A DNA stretch of 64,000 bases from Syngnathus acus (lineage: Eukaryota; Chordata; Actinopteri; Syngnathiformes; Syngnathidae). Numbering within the stretch: the stretch's first letter is position 1; each line of letters starts with the position of its first letter. The DNA is taken from contig NC_051088.1 of assembly GCF_901709675.1 (NCBI RefSeq), positions 13,743,693 through 13,807,692 of the forward strand, written 5' to 3'. Below the pieces are notes generated by a model that saw nothing but the letters and a program-made list of their open reading frames with translations, was not told the DNA's origin and did no database searches. Below, piece after piece: positions 1-14,400 of the stretch. The translations under genes were made by a program, and so were the position numbers.

Positions 1-618
1 CAGCCCAAAGAGCAAACCTCACAAAAGGGAGCTCACGAGGGGTGAGGTTTTTTTCCAATATAAATGTCACAAGTTTGTTTACGTTAGGTTTTTAATTATT
101 TGCACAGCCTCTTATTAATTATGTTCGACTCCCATCACTAAAATATATACAGAGAGCTCAAGGTGGGGTTACGTTACAATAGAAAGACTGCACCTCAGTT
201 TCTTGGTGGTATTTGTCAAATATTTTCTCTATTGTAATGTAGAAAACATTGCTCTAAAACCTGATGGTTTTGTTCCCTTATTTCATTGGCAGGAGCTGCC
301 AATGGAATCGTGAAGCCTGACGATAAAGCCTCACCTCGGGCGAGAAGAGTTAAAAACTCATAAAGATGGCGCGATTGACAAACAGCTGGAACGGTGACAT
401 ACTGTATGTTCTATACACCACTTAGCAATGTGTCTAGTGCTATCTAAACTACATCACACTAAGAAACCTCACATAACCGTAAACTCTTTGGTATTAAGTT
501 AACTTTAACTATAAAAGTACCACCATGATCCTATACTATGACAGAATGAGTCCACGTGTTATTTTCTTGACAATGAAACTTAATGTGAAGTGTTAATTTA
601 CACATGAACTTAACAGGG

Positions 619-660
619 TTGTTTGTTTGTTTGTTTGTTTGTTTGTTTGTTTGTTTGTTT
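619..660. repeat. (GTTT)n microsatellite
   Basis: About ten perfect tandem copies of GTTT. No coding context. Confidence 0.95.
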
Positions 661-889
661 TCATTTGGGCCTTAATTACGTCAACTGGCTACTGGGTCAT
701 GTCTCAAAAGCCTTTCTTGCACAGGACTAGAAATGATGGTTTTGTCAGAAAAAAAAACCATATAATAGTGGTGTTGTTTAGGTAGCCTACTATGTCAAAA
801 TTGTGACCTAATTATCATTTATTGCTATTATGGATGATCAGTGCCTTTGAAATCCAACACTGGATTGAGGCACTTTTTTCTTGTTTTAT

Positions 890-1210
890 TTATAAACTCC
901 AAACCCAATGAAGTTGGAACATGTAAAATGTAAATAAATACAATTATTTGTCAATCTTTTCTAACCTACAGTACTCTTGAATTGAATACATTACAAAAAC
1001 AAAATATTTAATGTTCAAACTGATAAACATTATTATTATACACATTCATACAGTATGCATTATTATAATTATAAATCCACTTTGTGGACAACTGCATGAG
1101 CAAATAGTCCAACAAATCAACTAATCTACTTTCCATAACATCAGCAAACTATTCAGACAAATTTTATTTTACTTTTACATGACATACCAACTTCATTGGA
1201 ATTGCAGTTT
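890..1210. repeat. MITE with AATGAAGTTGG-type terminal inverted repeats
   Basis: CCAATGAAGTTGG near the left end (about 905-917) is the reverse complement of CCAACTTCATTGG near the right end (about 1187-1199). The roughly 300 bp interior is AT-rich and has no coding capacity. This matches the form of a non-autonomous DNA transposon common in fish. I do not assign a superfamily. Confidence 0.65.
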
Positions 1211-3104
1211 GTTCCTCACTAGCCTGGTTCTCAACTTCTCCTTGCTTTCAGGGGGCCCGTCCACGTCTGGAAGTTATACTGAGGCTTCACTGTATGCATA
1301 CAGTTAAATCAACTAAATAACTATCAGCATGAGTCGACATTTGAGCAAGAAATTAGTGTATTTCGACGTCAATGCATGGTGGTTTGAACCTACTATGGCT
1401 AACTCCTACCTGTGTTGTTTTCTCGCGCGCTCTCTCTCTCTCTCCTTCTCCCTCTCTATCTCTCACACACAGAGAAGCATTCAGTGGCCTTTGTACAACT
1501 GCTGCAAGAGGGTTATTTATTTTATCATAGACTATTGATGGTTATTATAACCAGTGGTACATAGCAAATGTACTCAGTTAACCTAAACAATACAATCCTT
1601 CAAGTGTCCTTATATCATGTCAGTGTGTCGTATCACTTGTTCTGCTTGTGTTTGCCTTCTCATTTTTGTCATTTCACATTCAAGGGAATCAAGGCATTAA
1701 CAGTTCCCCCCGCATAAGAAAAGAGAAGTGTGTCAGTGTGTGTTCTGCCTATTGTACGTGTATTAAGTTAACTTGGCCTGAATTTTGATGATGACAAATG
1801 TGCTTGTCTGTTAGTTGTGTGTTAAAGAAAAAAAAAAAAATGACAGCCTGCGTTTAGCGCATGAATTGTAAGGATCTGTTAATTGAATTCTGCCTCCTCT
1901 GATCCCTGGCGAACTGTAAAACATGCCCGTGACACATTTCTGTGTGTAACGGGCAAAAGTTGCAAAAATTCCAGTTGCTAAATGTTTGTTTGCTTGCACA
2001 GACCTCAGCGACCTTCCCTTTTGAGTGCCTGTGGTTGTGTTTCAGTTGCTTCACTGGGAGTCACACAAATGGTCCTGTTGGACCTTGCCGTGTGAAGAGA
2101 AGGCATTCCAAATTTATTTGTAGTCTCGGTGTCGAAACAAAACAGGCAAGAAGTGAAAATCCCAATCCCGTTTGCTCCTTTTGTTCAATTTATTGGGAAT
2201 TGGGCAGCAAGGGTTAGTTTGAGCATGTCTCACAATGAAAGGAGGAGCAGAGGACTGTTGAAAATATAAAAGGAACCCTACACTGTAATAACTAATAAGT
2301 GTCAGATTTTAAAGCTATTTTTATATTGAGAGCATCTCTTAGACTCTATTGTTATTCTAAACAGTGTGAATATGTTTTGCATTCAAATTGTTTTATCCAG
2401 GAATGAAGCTTGCTGTGGTTGTATACTATATTGTTTTGTGGGTGTATATTTAATTTAAAGACCTTATTTGATTTGAATTTTGACCCAATTCAGCAACTAT
2501 AATGGAATAAATTACATAACCAAACATTTATGGAAGAAGTGGACAAAGTTTGGTGCTCAAGGGCTACGTTGGATTTTTAAATGAGACATATAGGCCAGGT
2601 CATTGGTGAGGCAAAACTGATTACATTTTATTTTCAATTGTTATTTAAAATTTATAAAACGGTTTGCTTAATGTCATTTTTGGTCTTCTGTTTTAGGTAA
2701 TTTAATCATAATTGATCAAACAATATCTGGTCAACAGTAAAAATAAATTCAGACCTGGCCCTAAATGTATTTTTGATGCAAATGAAAAATAAATATTACA
2801 AAATACATAATGTTATTTTTACTAATTTGTTTTTAAGAAAACCTAATGAGCTGGGGGGGGATAGCATATTTGAAATCAAAGTAAAAACAAAATCATCTGG
2901 AACATTTACTTCCTTCTCTTATTATAAAATGTTGACCAGTCTAATTGCATAAAATAAATAAATTATTAAAAGACTACAAAATGCTTGGAAATATACAAGT
3001 TCATTTCCAGGCTTCTGAAAAAAGAAAATTATTAGTTAACAATTCAATAATTATTCAAATTAATGCAACATAAATATCAGAATTGTTAATAATGTAAGTG
3101 CTTG

Positions 3105-3175
3105 GTGGGCCGAATTAGAGAGCAATGCAAGCCGTATGTGGCCCACAGGCCATAATTTGAGAACCCCAGTTATGC
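3105..3175. repeat. hAT-type MITE end fragment
   Basis: Contains GTGGCCCACAGGCC followed by TTTGAGAACCCC, typical of one end of fish hAT-like MITEs. The partner end was not found, so this is a truncated copy. Confidence 0.45.
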
Positions 3176-3814
3176 AGTCTGCAATTTGGTTTTGCATTCT
3201 GAACTTCACTGCAGCCCGTACAAGAACATATGCAATATAATTGCTCAAAATATTTTTTTTGCATTGAAAATGGATGGATGAAAAATACACATAATACACA
3301 CAGTTGGCAGATTCATAAAATGTTTTTACATTATTTCATTCCTGTATGGATTTATTTTTATGCTGTTGCCTGTTCTGCAATGATTGTGCATTTTCTTTTT
3401 TGAATACTATGTTGTCTCTGAAATGGCCTGTTGGTATATATAAATATGGTATATATTTATGCAAATTCTTGTGTTCTCATCACCTTTTTGTCACCTTTTT
3501 AAATTTAGTGCTTACATAAAGATTTGTGTTCATTACACAAGGCTTTAGACCCGATCTGAATCCGGTGAACTATTTACAACATTGCAACTTTTGCATCATG
3601 GGTGAATTTATAAAATAGTTGCACCAAAGGTGTAGCGGCATATCCCAAAATAATTGGCCAACAATTCAGAGAGATGGCGAAAAGTGCGTGTACATGAGAA
3701 TATACCATCCACAATCAGGGTCTTTTAAATGCACACGTCTGTAGAAATGTGCTCAACACAATCACAACAAAAGCAACATTTTGTCGGGCTTAATTCGTTT
3801 TAATTACATGACTC

Positions 3815-3910
3815 GTTGTCTGTCTATTTGTGATTGGCTGGCGATCAGCCATGACCCGAGTGAGGAGGATAAGAAGTGTACAGTAGAGAAGACGGTCAGA
3901 TGGATTTATT
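3815..3910 (+). repeat. Fragment of a fish LINE/SINE 3' tail
   Basis: GATTGGCTGGCGATCAGCC, then GACCCGAGTGAGGAGGATAAG, is a divergent copy of the GATTGGCTG...GGATAAGCGG tail repeat seen in fuller form at 55841-55985. Confidence 0.5.
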
Positions 3911-4708
3911 GGTTTAATCCTTCTTCTTGGCACCAGAGGGCGTTGCTGAGCTTTATTTGCCCGGTGGACACAAGCCGTCAGCAGGGACATCACCGCATAC
4001 AAAGCTGCATTAATAAATCATTTGCCGGAGTGAGAAAGAATGAAACATTGTCTTTTCAAGCAGGCTAGCTTGATTCCATTGATTTAGTCCTCAGCTGTCA
4101 ATCAAGTAAATCAGATGACATTTAGCATCATAAATCTAAATCTGGGTGTGTTTTCCACGTTGGCCTTGTGTCCACACCGACCTTGTTTAACTTGTGACAC
4201 AAACATGACGCGTGTATTCATCGATTGTAATGAATTCATTTTTCTCAGAAAAAAACACACACCTGCATTTTAGCACTCACACGTTTTGCTGCTCCAGAGT
4301 AATGGCTTTTCTCAGGCCGTGCAGACAGCGTGATGGATCAGTAAGAGGCAGGGTGAAAGGGTCCAGCTCTGCAGGGTCACCACAAGGACGGGAGTTCACA
4401 CACACATTCTCCATCAAACACACACAAACTCATCAACAGCCCAAACATACATGATCTGGAGTGTGCTTGAGAGGGAAAGTGTCCAGGATAAAAGTGGGGA
4501 CAGCATACTCTCCCTATTAATTCCGCCCCTACAACCAACGAGGATAAATCTTTCTGTGAATTGTCAGTATTATGTGTAATTTCCATATAAATTAACTTCA
4601 TTAAAAGTGGAGTACTTTCTTATTTAACAAAGCTCATTTTAAATTCTGTATTTAATAGGACATGTAATCCCAGACTTGCAGACAAATAGCTACCAATTAG
4701 TTGGGATG

Positions 4709-4802
4709 GATTGTGTGTGTGCGTGTGTCTGTGTGTGTGCTTGTGTGTCTGTGTGTGCACGTGCGTGTGTGCACGTGCGTGTGTGTGTGCGTGTGTGTGT
4801 GT
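4709..4802. repeat. Compound (GT)n microsatellite
   Basis: Imperfect GT-rich array of about 90 bp interrupted by CT, GC and AC steps. Open frames across it on the - strand only read the repeat. Confidence 0.9.
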
Positions 4803-5462
4803 ATAATCTCTTGTAAGAGATTGTAGTCCTCCAGCATTGTTTTCATTGATTGTCTCAGATGAGCAAATTGGGCAGCAGCTGCTCTCCGAGACAGTTTTTT
4901 TTCTTTTTTTTTTTTGCAGTACACGGGGAAGCACAGAGGGGATCTGACCTAAGATGTTCCTGACCTCGCGGCTATTTATGGGCCAGCAGACCAAGGGGGA
5001 GTGTTTGAGGTGGCCAGTGGAGCAGGTGTGCAACGATGAAGGACAGACAGTAGAGAAGGGGTGGAAACATCTGGAGGCGTTTGAAATCTGGGAATAGAAG
5101 GGAGACGGGAGTTAGGAAGACATGCTCAATGAAGCGAAGGGAGGAAAAACAGGGAAAAAAAGCAGAGCAGACTGATCTGGTTATGTTTAGAATTGACAGA
5201 AATAAAAGCAGGAGAAGTACGTAATTACTAATCACTGTTCGTCCAAATAGGCAGAAGTAATTAAAAGTGGTTGAAGAGAGAATTCTAAATGTTAATGTGT
5301 TTGTATGCGTCTGTGGGTGGTTGCAATAATATGACGTAATCATATCACAAATATTGACATTAAATGACCTTTGGTTTGTAATAAGAAGAATCCGGACTGT
5401 CTTCTCCAATTTTCATTCAAGTTGACCTCACGTGTGGAATTACTTTTGTGGTACATCATTCA

Positions 5463-5689
5463 GTGATAAGAAAATGAAGCTTCAAAATTGATTCATGAAC
5501 CATTTGCTTCATTTGTTGTATGTTTCGACACCTGGAGACACTCTCTCTTCAACATTGGGCTGAAAGTACACAAACTTGCCATCTTTTAAATACCTTTCTT
5601 TAAAACAACAGTGCCTTCCATGAGTCAAAAAATACAACAAATGGTTTATGAAGTGAATTTGAAGATTTTTTTTCTCTCTCCACCACTAA
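5463..5689. repeat. MITE copy 1 of the ATGAAGCTTCAAA family
   Basis: Starts GTGATAAG then AATGAAGCTTCAAAATTG and ends with a degenerate inverted partner (GTGAATTTGAAG...CACCAC). The interior shares landmarks such as ACATTGGGCTGAAAG and CAAAAAATACAACAA with the element at 35503-35717, so both copies belong to one family. Non-coding. Confidence 0.7.
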
Positions 5690-8600
5690 CATGTACATTA
5701 TCATAAGCAATTGGAGGATTTCCAGTTGGATACACTGTGGTCACCTACGACCTTTAAATAACAAATATTATGCTCGCCGTCACATCTGTTGTTGCATCAC
5801 CAGAGCGCGACTCGCACTGGCAAAACTCTGTGATGTGGTCTAGTAAAAGTAAATCCTCACAAATTTGACAGAGCTGACCTTTGTGAGGGGATGGAAAGAA
5901 CTGTCATTGCCCTTTATACATTCGCGGACTTGGCTTATTATACGGCACACTTTAATTTAACAAGGTCAAATAATGCCCAAGATAATAGAAGCAATTAACA
6001 GAATTATAAAACTAAAGTCCATCCTTTTCCTCCTTTGTAACTTTTCATTGCTGTGCAAAGGTGGGGGGGGGGCATTTTATGCATGTTCATCTTATTCTCT
6101 TAAATGAGATATATTGAGCTCATCACAAGTCTTTTAATTGTAATGTTTCATTGTAATTCACTCTATGCATGCGACATCTTCACATTTATTGTCCAGTGGA
6201 GTGCTAACTATTGGTCTCTTGAATAACGTTAGTGATAACAATGACATCATCAAACTCTTAAAAGCAAGTCTGTTGGAGTTGCGTCAAATGTTGCCTTTGT
6301 GGAAAACCTAATTTTCCTTCTGGAAATTGAAATGTAGTTTACATCACTGCTCTTATTAAAAAGTTTGCGTAATTTGAATTACGGGTATCAAAGCTAACGG
6401 AAATAAAATAAAAAGCAGGCAGTTTGGTTATAGGATTTGTACAAGTCAACCTTCTGTCAAACATTAAATTTTCATTGCTAATGGTAAGGCGTTAATCATT
6501 GTTGAACACTTTGTGTTGAGTCTGCTTTGGGGTCCTAAATTCAATTTGACGGTATCATAATCGTTACACTTTTATTATGCTAGTTGAAATCACTCTGGTT
6601 TGGCTGTTCTCAACTCAACTTTATTTACAATAAGCATCGCTGTACGTGGAGTAAAAAAAACAAAAATCAATGAGCTTTTGTAACCATGACAACAAAGGGC
6701 GTCACTCGGGAGTGGTTACTCACTGAGTGCGAACTGCATTCCAGTAGGCACTTGTGCTCTGGACGCATGTTTTATGCAATTGGTTAGATTCATTGTCAAA
6801 AATGCATTTGTACAAATAAAGACCCAACCCTAAAACAACCAATGTACCTGTTTACATCTGTATGAATCTTACCCAAGTGGATTAGTGAGATGACATACCT
6901 GTGTCCGTTCCACTCCAGCTACCTTATAAATGTCTTTCAACTAGAAATTTCACTTCACCATCAGTGCCCACATAAAGTGCTATCAACGGTGATACTGAAA
7001 TTGTGTGCGTGTGTGTGTCTGTGTGTGTGTGTTCGTGCTAGTGCATTAGCTGTTCCACTATCCCCCTGAAACCTCATCTCTACCTGTTGAGAATTTTAAG
7101 CAGCTTCTTCTTCTCACCCTCCCACACCTCACACTACACTCTCCAAAATCTCTCAACGATGATTCCCATGTAGGTAAATAAAGAATTGTGTTTTTTTTAA
7201 CTTCAGAATTGAAACCTCATGCCAGCTTGCTAATAAATGTAACAGCAATAACTACTGTATGTTGTTCAGTGGAATGTCAGACAATAACATGTTGCCCGTT
7301 GATCAGTTTTCTCCACCACTGATCTTGTTTAGGGCGACAGAAAGATCAGGAGGCTATATTAGCCCAAGGCGATGTGATTCGCAGCTCTATACAAGTCAAG
7401 TGAATCACATGTCGAGTTTGCTGAATGGGAATGAGAATCCACGCTGCCTGCAGAGAAGTCAGGTAAGGCAACCACTACACTTTGAAAGGTGTCTCATTAA
7501 AAAAAAAAAAAAAATCATTTCTGCTGAAGTAATAATGTATCAAAATAAGTATAATGGAACTTCTAAGGTAATGTAAAAAAAAAAAAAAGCCTGTCCAGGA
7601 CACCTTAAGGCACCTTCTCAAAACGTCATTATTAAACTCTAAAAGTCTTGCTTGTGTAAATTTACTTTCCAAGAACAGTCACATTTCTGAGTCCCTCATT
7701 GAGTTATGCTCTAATCTCCTTTTATTCTTCCTGGCAGACCCTTTCAGTTTGTCTGATGAATTAAGTCTGACCCATAAGGCTAATTACTTGAAACCTCCAC
7801 CACAACCCCCATTTCAGCATTTCCTTACTCTCTGTAGTCTTGCACTTTGCTCATCGCTAACTTTCTGAAACACTTTTTGCAGAGTCCTACTTTACTTGCA
7901 CCACATTAATTCCAAAGCTTCTCCTTTCTTTGTAGTTTTATTCTTTGCCTTTTTTCCTTTTTTGTAATAGTGTTTCGAGCTACCCTTCTCCAGGAAATAG
8001 GCGGCATTTATCATTATCTGTGATCTCCTCCTTTACTTACTCTAAACTAAATGCCACTATCTCATCATCTTGTCCCGATTCTCTCTCACTCTACTCTTCA
8101 CTTCTCATCCTCTTGCCTTCACACTGTCACTGGCACAACAGGATATATTGACTGTGTGTCCGTGTGTGTGCATCTATCCAGCTATCTGCGCTCTTGTCTG
8201 CCCAGTATCACCATGGCGACGGACTCTGCTGCTGTCTGTCCCTTGCTTAGTGTATCTTGGCAGCAGTCGGGCCCCTGTGTCGACGCGTCCCAATTCATAG
8301 GCCACCTGGCAAAGACGTCAGGGCTCCATGCTGGACCCGCCAGCTCACATATGGAGGCTGCATATGGGTCTCATCTTTAAGAGATGGTTGGCCTAGAGGA
8401 GCCGAAGCCCCTCCAGTCAAACACACAAATTTAGTTCACAGAAGGCTGGTAAGGTCCAAGGGGTACTGACTGACGGTGAAACTCAAGTTTTGATTAAATA
8501 ACAAGTCTACGTATCATGAATATCTATCGTCCATAAAAACAAAACAAAACACAGTACTAACAGTTATATTAGAAAGTGCTGCTAAAATCATGGGACAGTA

Positions 8601-9259
8601 ATTCCTTGGATGAAAATCTTATGGAACTCTCGATTCAACAAACTGGCGTAAAACGTGGCTTGTTCCTTGTTGAGTTAGATAATAATAAACATTTTGTAAG
8701 ACTGACAAAGAAAGGGTGACTCTTTTTTTTTCGTGAATGCAATTGGGTTTTGGAAATATGTCAACAAATACATTTCTCCAAAGACTAGTCATACCATAAA
8801 GATTGAGGGTAAGATTATTATGACTTGTTTTGTATACAAAGATGCAGAAATGTGCAATATTGTTGGTCTTTTTATTCTCTTGGGGAAATTTCAGATTTAT
8901 AATGCCACGTTTTAAGGTATTTTCATGGATATTGATTGTTTCGTTGAGTCTTCCAAACTTGCAGGCAACAAGAAATTGAAAAATAATTTGACACTCTCAT
9001 TTTCTCTTTTGAAGTCTGTTAATGATTTGTCTACTCCGGAATGTAAATGTAGAATTTTTGTTGACGATAATGCAATACAGAACTGGAATTAATCTAATTT
9101 CGTTTTTATGTTCTCATTTGTTGTTACATGGACAAAAAAATTGTTACTGAATTAAACTTTACATGTCATGTCAATTGAAAAATAAAAGTATAAAACAAAG
9201 CAATTTCCCCAACCAAGCCCGACATTTGAAAGTTGCATAAAGGTCAAGTGAAGGTTTCC

Positions 9260-10470
9260 ACCTTGTCACCTTTGGCCGACCTGCTGAAGTCGCTGACACC
9301 CGTCTGCAAGCGGCGAGACAGACAGCGAACGCCCCCGTGAGCCCCTCATCTCCCCTGCGTTCTCCAGCATGGTGGTGTCGTCTGTCTGTAGTCCATTTCC
9401 TGGTTGAACAGCAAGGCGGTAACCTTGACCCTCTCCACAAATAAACATCACTACCCACAACCCCCTGCGACGCCTCAACTTCCAGAACTGGCTTCGTTAG
9501 GCTCCGGGAGTGTTTCTCATTTAAACAAACAGTGCCGAAGATGGCGGAGAGTTAATGGTGTAAAGACGAAATTATCGATCCGTTAGAGAGACACGTCCAC
9601 AAGGTAAGTCCTCCCGATGTATTTTTTGACATTCAGACACATATTTCACCAGACTTTGCTTTTGGTAAGCGATGTGATATTGCACGGAAATGCAGTCCGC
9701 TTACTTGTGTTCCCTGCGGCAGTGCACGCAAATTAGTATCGGTGCGGTACGCTCTTCGAAATGACACTGAACATTTCATCTCCTACTTTGCAGTCGGGAC
9801 GATTAAACCTTTTGCATGTTTATTTCGGCAAGTGAACTTCACACGAGCTGCCTAGTTTACACACGCACGCCGTTGGTGGCAAGTGTTTCTGCAGAACGTG
9901 TCTCGAAGTTAATGTTTTAAAAGCAAACACGCACGCGACCAGCGTGCGGTGAGACGTGTACGTTTGACCGCGTTTGACAGCGGCGATCGGCTGGCAGCTT
10001 GCTAGACAGTCTGTTCACGGCGCACGGTAGCGACTTGAGGGAGCGAAAGGTTTGCTGATCTGATGAGTGAACGCGCACGATCGCGCGTATCGTACACTGC
10101 GTGTATTGCCTGCGTTTTGCTGTTGCAAGCGTGCGATTTGTGGAAAAGATGCTGCCAGCCTGTCTGCAAGAGACGGAATACGGAGCAATGGAAAAAGTAC
10201 TCAAAGTATGTGTGCGTGTGCGTTAAATTGAGAATACTGTGAGCGCAATTGAGAGCGTGTGCGTGTCCCTATTTTTATTTTTTTATTTTATGTATTTACC
10301 CCTGTTGTGTCTGCTGTACAGTATGTCATCTACTCTAGTCTACCATCCGGAACGCGTCTCGCTGTGTAAATCTGCAGGGGGCAGCACAGCGGCCGTGCAC
10401 CTGCACTTCTGTAACACCGGAGCACTCTTGCTCGATACCTTAGTTTGTCTGTCAGTCAGTCTGTCAGTCA
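9260..10470 (+). promoter_or_regulatory. ncoa3: CpG-rich promoter region of ncoa3
   Basis: CpG dinucleotides are dense from about 9260 to 10470, in contrast with the AT-rich flanks. At 9538-9547 lies AAGATGGCGG, a near-perfect YY1 motif of the kind found at transcription starts of TATA-less vertebrate promoters. It is followed by a strong 5' splice site. No TATA box is visible at the expected place. The region lies about 23 kb upstream of the first ncoa3 coding exon on the same strand with no other + strand gene between. Assignment to ncoa3 is therefore an inference from position. Confidence 0.6.
9500..9603 (+). other. ncoa3: Likely non-coding first exon of ncoa3
   Basis: The stretch around the YY1 motif ends at AAG|GTAAGTCC (donor at 9604), a close match to the 5' splice-site consensus. 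It holds no ATG-led frame that could join in phase to the ncoa3 coding exons, so it would be 5' UTR, as in mammalian NCOA3 genes with non-coding leading exons. The 5' limit is approximate. It may splice directly to 32904 or to further UTR exons I cannot see. Confidence 0.5.
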
Positions 10471-11059
10471 GTGCTGTGTGTATGTGGACGTAAACCCCTC
10501 AAATACCCACATTGGGTGTAAACCAAAAGAAAGTCAAATTGAGGCATGTAGTAGAAGCATTGCTTGAATTTGTCCTTCGAATGCATCTCTTTAAAGGCGC
10601 TCTGTAGAGTTGCGCTCAATCTTGGTTAGAGTTCTACGAATATGAATGAATACGAGCAGGAAGTTGTAACAGAAGAGAAGCATACTGTAGTTATGTGACG
10701 TGTAATGACGTCAATAAACACGATTATTATTTTATCCGAGGAAAACATGATGATCAAGTGCACCTGTTGGATGGTTGAAGTTGTGTGCTACACTTGAATG
10801 TTTATGACCTAGAAAGATTGAGCCTACTTATTGAAGGAAAGATTCAATAGACTCTATTCCATAAAATTTCTATAGAATTAGGCAGAAACAACAGCAAAAA
10901 ATATACACCTCTGTTCAAAAGGAGTACGAGGAAGTCTAAGCTTTACTTCCGAATGACAACCCTAACTACTTGAATTATCCACAGTTCCAATACTTAATCT
11001 TTAACATTGAATACAAGACAAAATAAATAAACATTAGGCTCCGCAATGTTGCACAAGCA

Positions 11060-11088
11060 AAAATAAATAAATAAATAAATAAATAAAC
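11060..11088. repeat. (AAAT)n microsatellite
   Basis: Six to seven tandem AAAT units. Confidence 0.9.
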
Positions 11089-11234
11089 AAAACAGCTTAG
11101 TATCCCCATTGCAAGTAGTGACCCCCTCTTTCCTCTTGTTGATTGTTTGCAAGAATCTTTCATGTTTATATATGTTTATTAAAGACAATTGGTAGTTATT
11201 ATAAGTGGACTCTATGTTATACTGTATAATTAAA

Positions 11235-11455
11235 ATTCAACTCAATATTATTTCTGGATCTCTTTTTAAAAACAACCATAGTTGCACACAATGTTTATGA
11301 AATAAAAATAAAACCAGACACGGAAAACAAAGGTAGTTAAAGCAATAAATTAACAACAATAAAACGGTTAATACATTAAAACACTAAAACAATGCGGCGT
11401 CAAAAGCAAAAGAATAAAAATGTGCTTTGAGACGAAGTTTAAAAACGGACAGACC
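11235..11455. repeat. Retroelement 3'-end repeat, copy 1
   Basis: Contains CTTTTTAAAAACAACCATAGTTGCACACAATG-like text followed by A-rich segments, resembling the widely dispersed fish repeat with TTGCACAAAGTGCTTTACAG. A related piece occurs at 62600-62720. Confidence 0.45.
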
Positions 11456-14400
11456 AATCTAATTACAGACCAATCAATCGTGCAGTGGCCTCAATAATTG
11501 TAAATCATGTGAACAGCACACAGTTGCACTGCACATCATCTGGCATGGCTGCCTACTTCCCAAGTGAAGAAGCATGGCGACCGCAGCGCCACAATCTGAC
11601 GGACCCACAGTTGTCCCTGTGGCTCAGGTCTCGGCTGGTTCTTGGACAGTGATGCACGATGTTTGCGCAAATTGAGGGGGAAAATGGGGACAGAGGTTAG
11701 CAGGCGATGCTGTCGAGTGGGTCAGGCGCTGGGGGCAGGGCTGAGAAGCCGCCTGGTCCTCACCCACCACCAGCTTGGGAAGCTTGGAGGGAGGAGGGGC
11801 TCAGGTGGAGCCTCTTGCTGGAATTCTACCTGGAATTCTTCTATTGTTTTCGCCTGGTCTATTGTGTGCCGTCCTCTGCTGTGGAATCAGGAAGCTTTCT
11901 GACTCGAACGCTCCACATTCTTTACTCCATTCTGGCTCGCCCCCCTCCCGACCCCCTCCAGCCGCAGTGTGTGTCGACCGGACTGTTGTGCTGTTGTTAT
12001 TGAGGCCCCTTCTCCATGTCAGGATGTGTTAAACAGGAATTAATCTTCACTCCTTCACATCGATTCAGCTCTGTGGGTCTTTTATTTATTTATTTATTAA
12101 ATTTTTTGGGGGGTGAAGCGCACTCATTTTTGTCCTGCTCCTGTCCAGTGGTCGATTCCTCTCTGCCTCATTTAATGCCGTCATGCCTATTTGTCCTTTT
12201 TGAGAGTCATAGCATGTTTTTGGGCCATATTAACAAAACTGACCTATGCATTTCAAAGGACAACACTGGCAAAATAGAGGATGAAACCCTCCTGAAGGTG
12301 ATTGGAGCTATTTTATCAATGTTGTTCATTAATTCATTGCTTGTGTGCCATTAAAACCTATTGAATCAAACAGACTGATTGAGTCATTAATGGCTCAAAA
12401 GTGCATGCTTTCAAATGAGCTCCCCACAGGCAGTAGAGTACATTTGAAATAAATAAATAAATGTATACGTTCTCATTACTCTGTTGATTAATGATCATTT
12501 AGCAAGGCGTGGATTATCCAGCCACCAAAGTGAGTTCCCAATGTACTCCTTTCACTTCCCCCACTGCAGAAATGAACTGTTGAGTATTCATTTTTGCAGT
12601 GCACATTTAGATAAAACACTACGTGGATTCAGGGTAGTGGTACAATCTCAAACTCACTTTAGTTGATAATTTCATTGTGCCTCAAGCTTTGCATCAGCAC
12701 ACTTGTCTCGGGGGCAAACGGTATGAGCCTCGCACAGTATTTGTTTTGTCTGAAGCAGTGAGTACTTTAAGACAGGAGGAGACAGCAACCGGCTTGTTTA
12801 GTAGGCACAGTGAGGTGAGGTTCACGCTGCAGACAAATTCCACCCAGATGGGATTTTTTTTACTGTCCATATTGTCAACTGTATCTATTTTTTTAATAAC
12901 AATCTGAACAGTTCAATTCGAATTTTTTTTTTGTTTCAAATCCAACCATGGTGGTCTTCATATGTAGTCTTAGAAAACATATTCTCAGTATGAATGGCCA
13001 GGTCACATACATCCAACCTTGATTTCATCCATAGCCCAAAATTTAAGAGATTTAATAAACCCAATTTGAAAAAGCTTTTCAAAATATTTCAAGTATGAAT
13101 AATTTGATCCTCACACTATATTTTCAGATTTTGAATTCCCATCTGCAGTGGTACTTAAGAAATGCGAACATCCCAAAGCTTAAAAAATTAGGAATTAAAT
13201 CATACAGGAATAAGTGCAGGAATTAATGTAACCGAATAAAGGAATATTATTTTTATGATTATTGCACAATAAAAAAATGTTAGTTTGTGGGCAGGAAAAT
13301 AACTCATTCATTAAAATGTGCATTGCTGACATGCAAACCAATGAGCAAAGCCTTGTGAGTGGGCACAATGCCAGGGCAACTACTGACAGCGCATTCTTGG
13401 TTTCACTTTTCCTTTCTCTGGCTGGAGTGGTTCAGTACAGCCCATCTCTGCTCGCTTCATTTTTGCTCTGAGACGAATGTCAAGTGGCCATCTCGATGCC
13501 TTTCTCATGCGCGAATTTGTTAGTCGCTCATGGCTCCGGATTCCTGTCGTTTAGCTCTTCTCGTGGACGCTTCTTCTTCTTCTCCTCTGTCTTTCCGCAG
13601 ACACAAAGGACTCAATTTGATTTCTCAAGTGGCGTCCTCAAGCTAAGTTTGTATCAGTACTATCGGGGGAGTCAGGCTTTCCTTTGTGTCAGTGATTATG
13701 TTCTCGTGTGTTTGCATGTAAGAGAGATGACGAATGAGAGACTATGAGGAAAGGAGGTAGAGGAGGGGGTAAACAAGAGGGGAAGAGTGGCTGTAATAAA
13801 GCAGCGACACCCACAAAAATTCCCGGCGTGCTGTAGCATCCAGCTGTTACTGGTTGCGCGAGGCTTGGTTGCCACAGCAACGTAACCCTTCGCGCCTGCT
13901 CAAGGTCGTTCATCCGGCGCCGAACTGAGCATCATGCAGCACACTGTAGGATGCTCGCGAGAAGAGGCAATGATAAAATTACTTGCAAGTGACCAATGGA
14001 AAGACGGCACTTGAGTGACATGCTGCAAGTGAACATACACGGCATCCTCTAACCCCCCCCCACACACACACACTTTTTTTTTTTTTTTAAAGCAACAAGA
14101 ATTGAGGAACCCATGCACATCTGGCTCTGTAGGCTCTGCTAAAATATTTATCCTGTTAGTCGGGAAAAGACAAACCAGGATTTCCTCTCCTCCTTTCCAG
14201 GTTTGCTGTATATCGGTAATGATCCCTACTTGTTAAAAGCAAATTAGGTTGGAATGAATCTCTGACTTTTTACACACACAAAAAAAATAAAAAAGATTAA
14301 ACAAAAATGAGTTGCGCTTGAATTTGGGCTTTCACTAACAAATTGTTTTCTAATAATTGATTCCATTGATTACTCAGATAATCACCGCCCGCCCAACACG

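Larger units (their letters stand above)
1..9260. other. Upstream non-coding region with repeats
   Basis: I find no exon-like coding segment here. Open frames are short, unsupported by splice phase, and often run over simple repeats. The stretch is AT-rich with scattered transposon pieces, listed separately. It lies 5' of the ncoa3 promoter, so it is either intergenic or holds distal regulation. A short stretch around 8190-8400 is more GC-rich and less repetitive than its surroundings and could be a conserved element, but nothing in the sequence proves that. Confidence 0.6.
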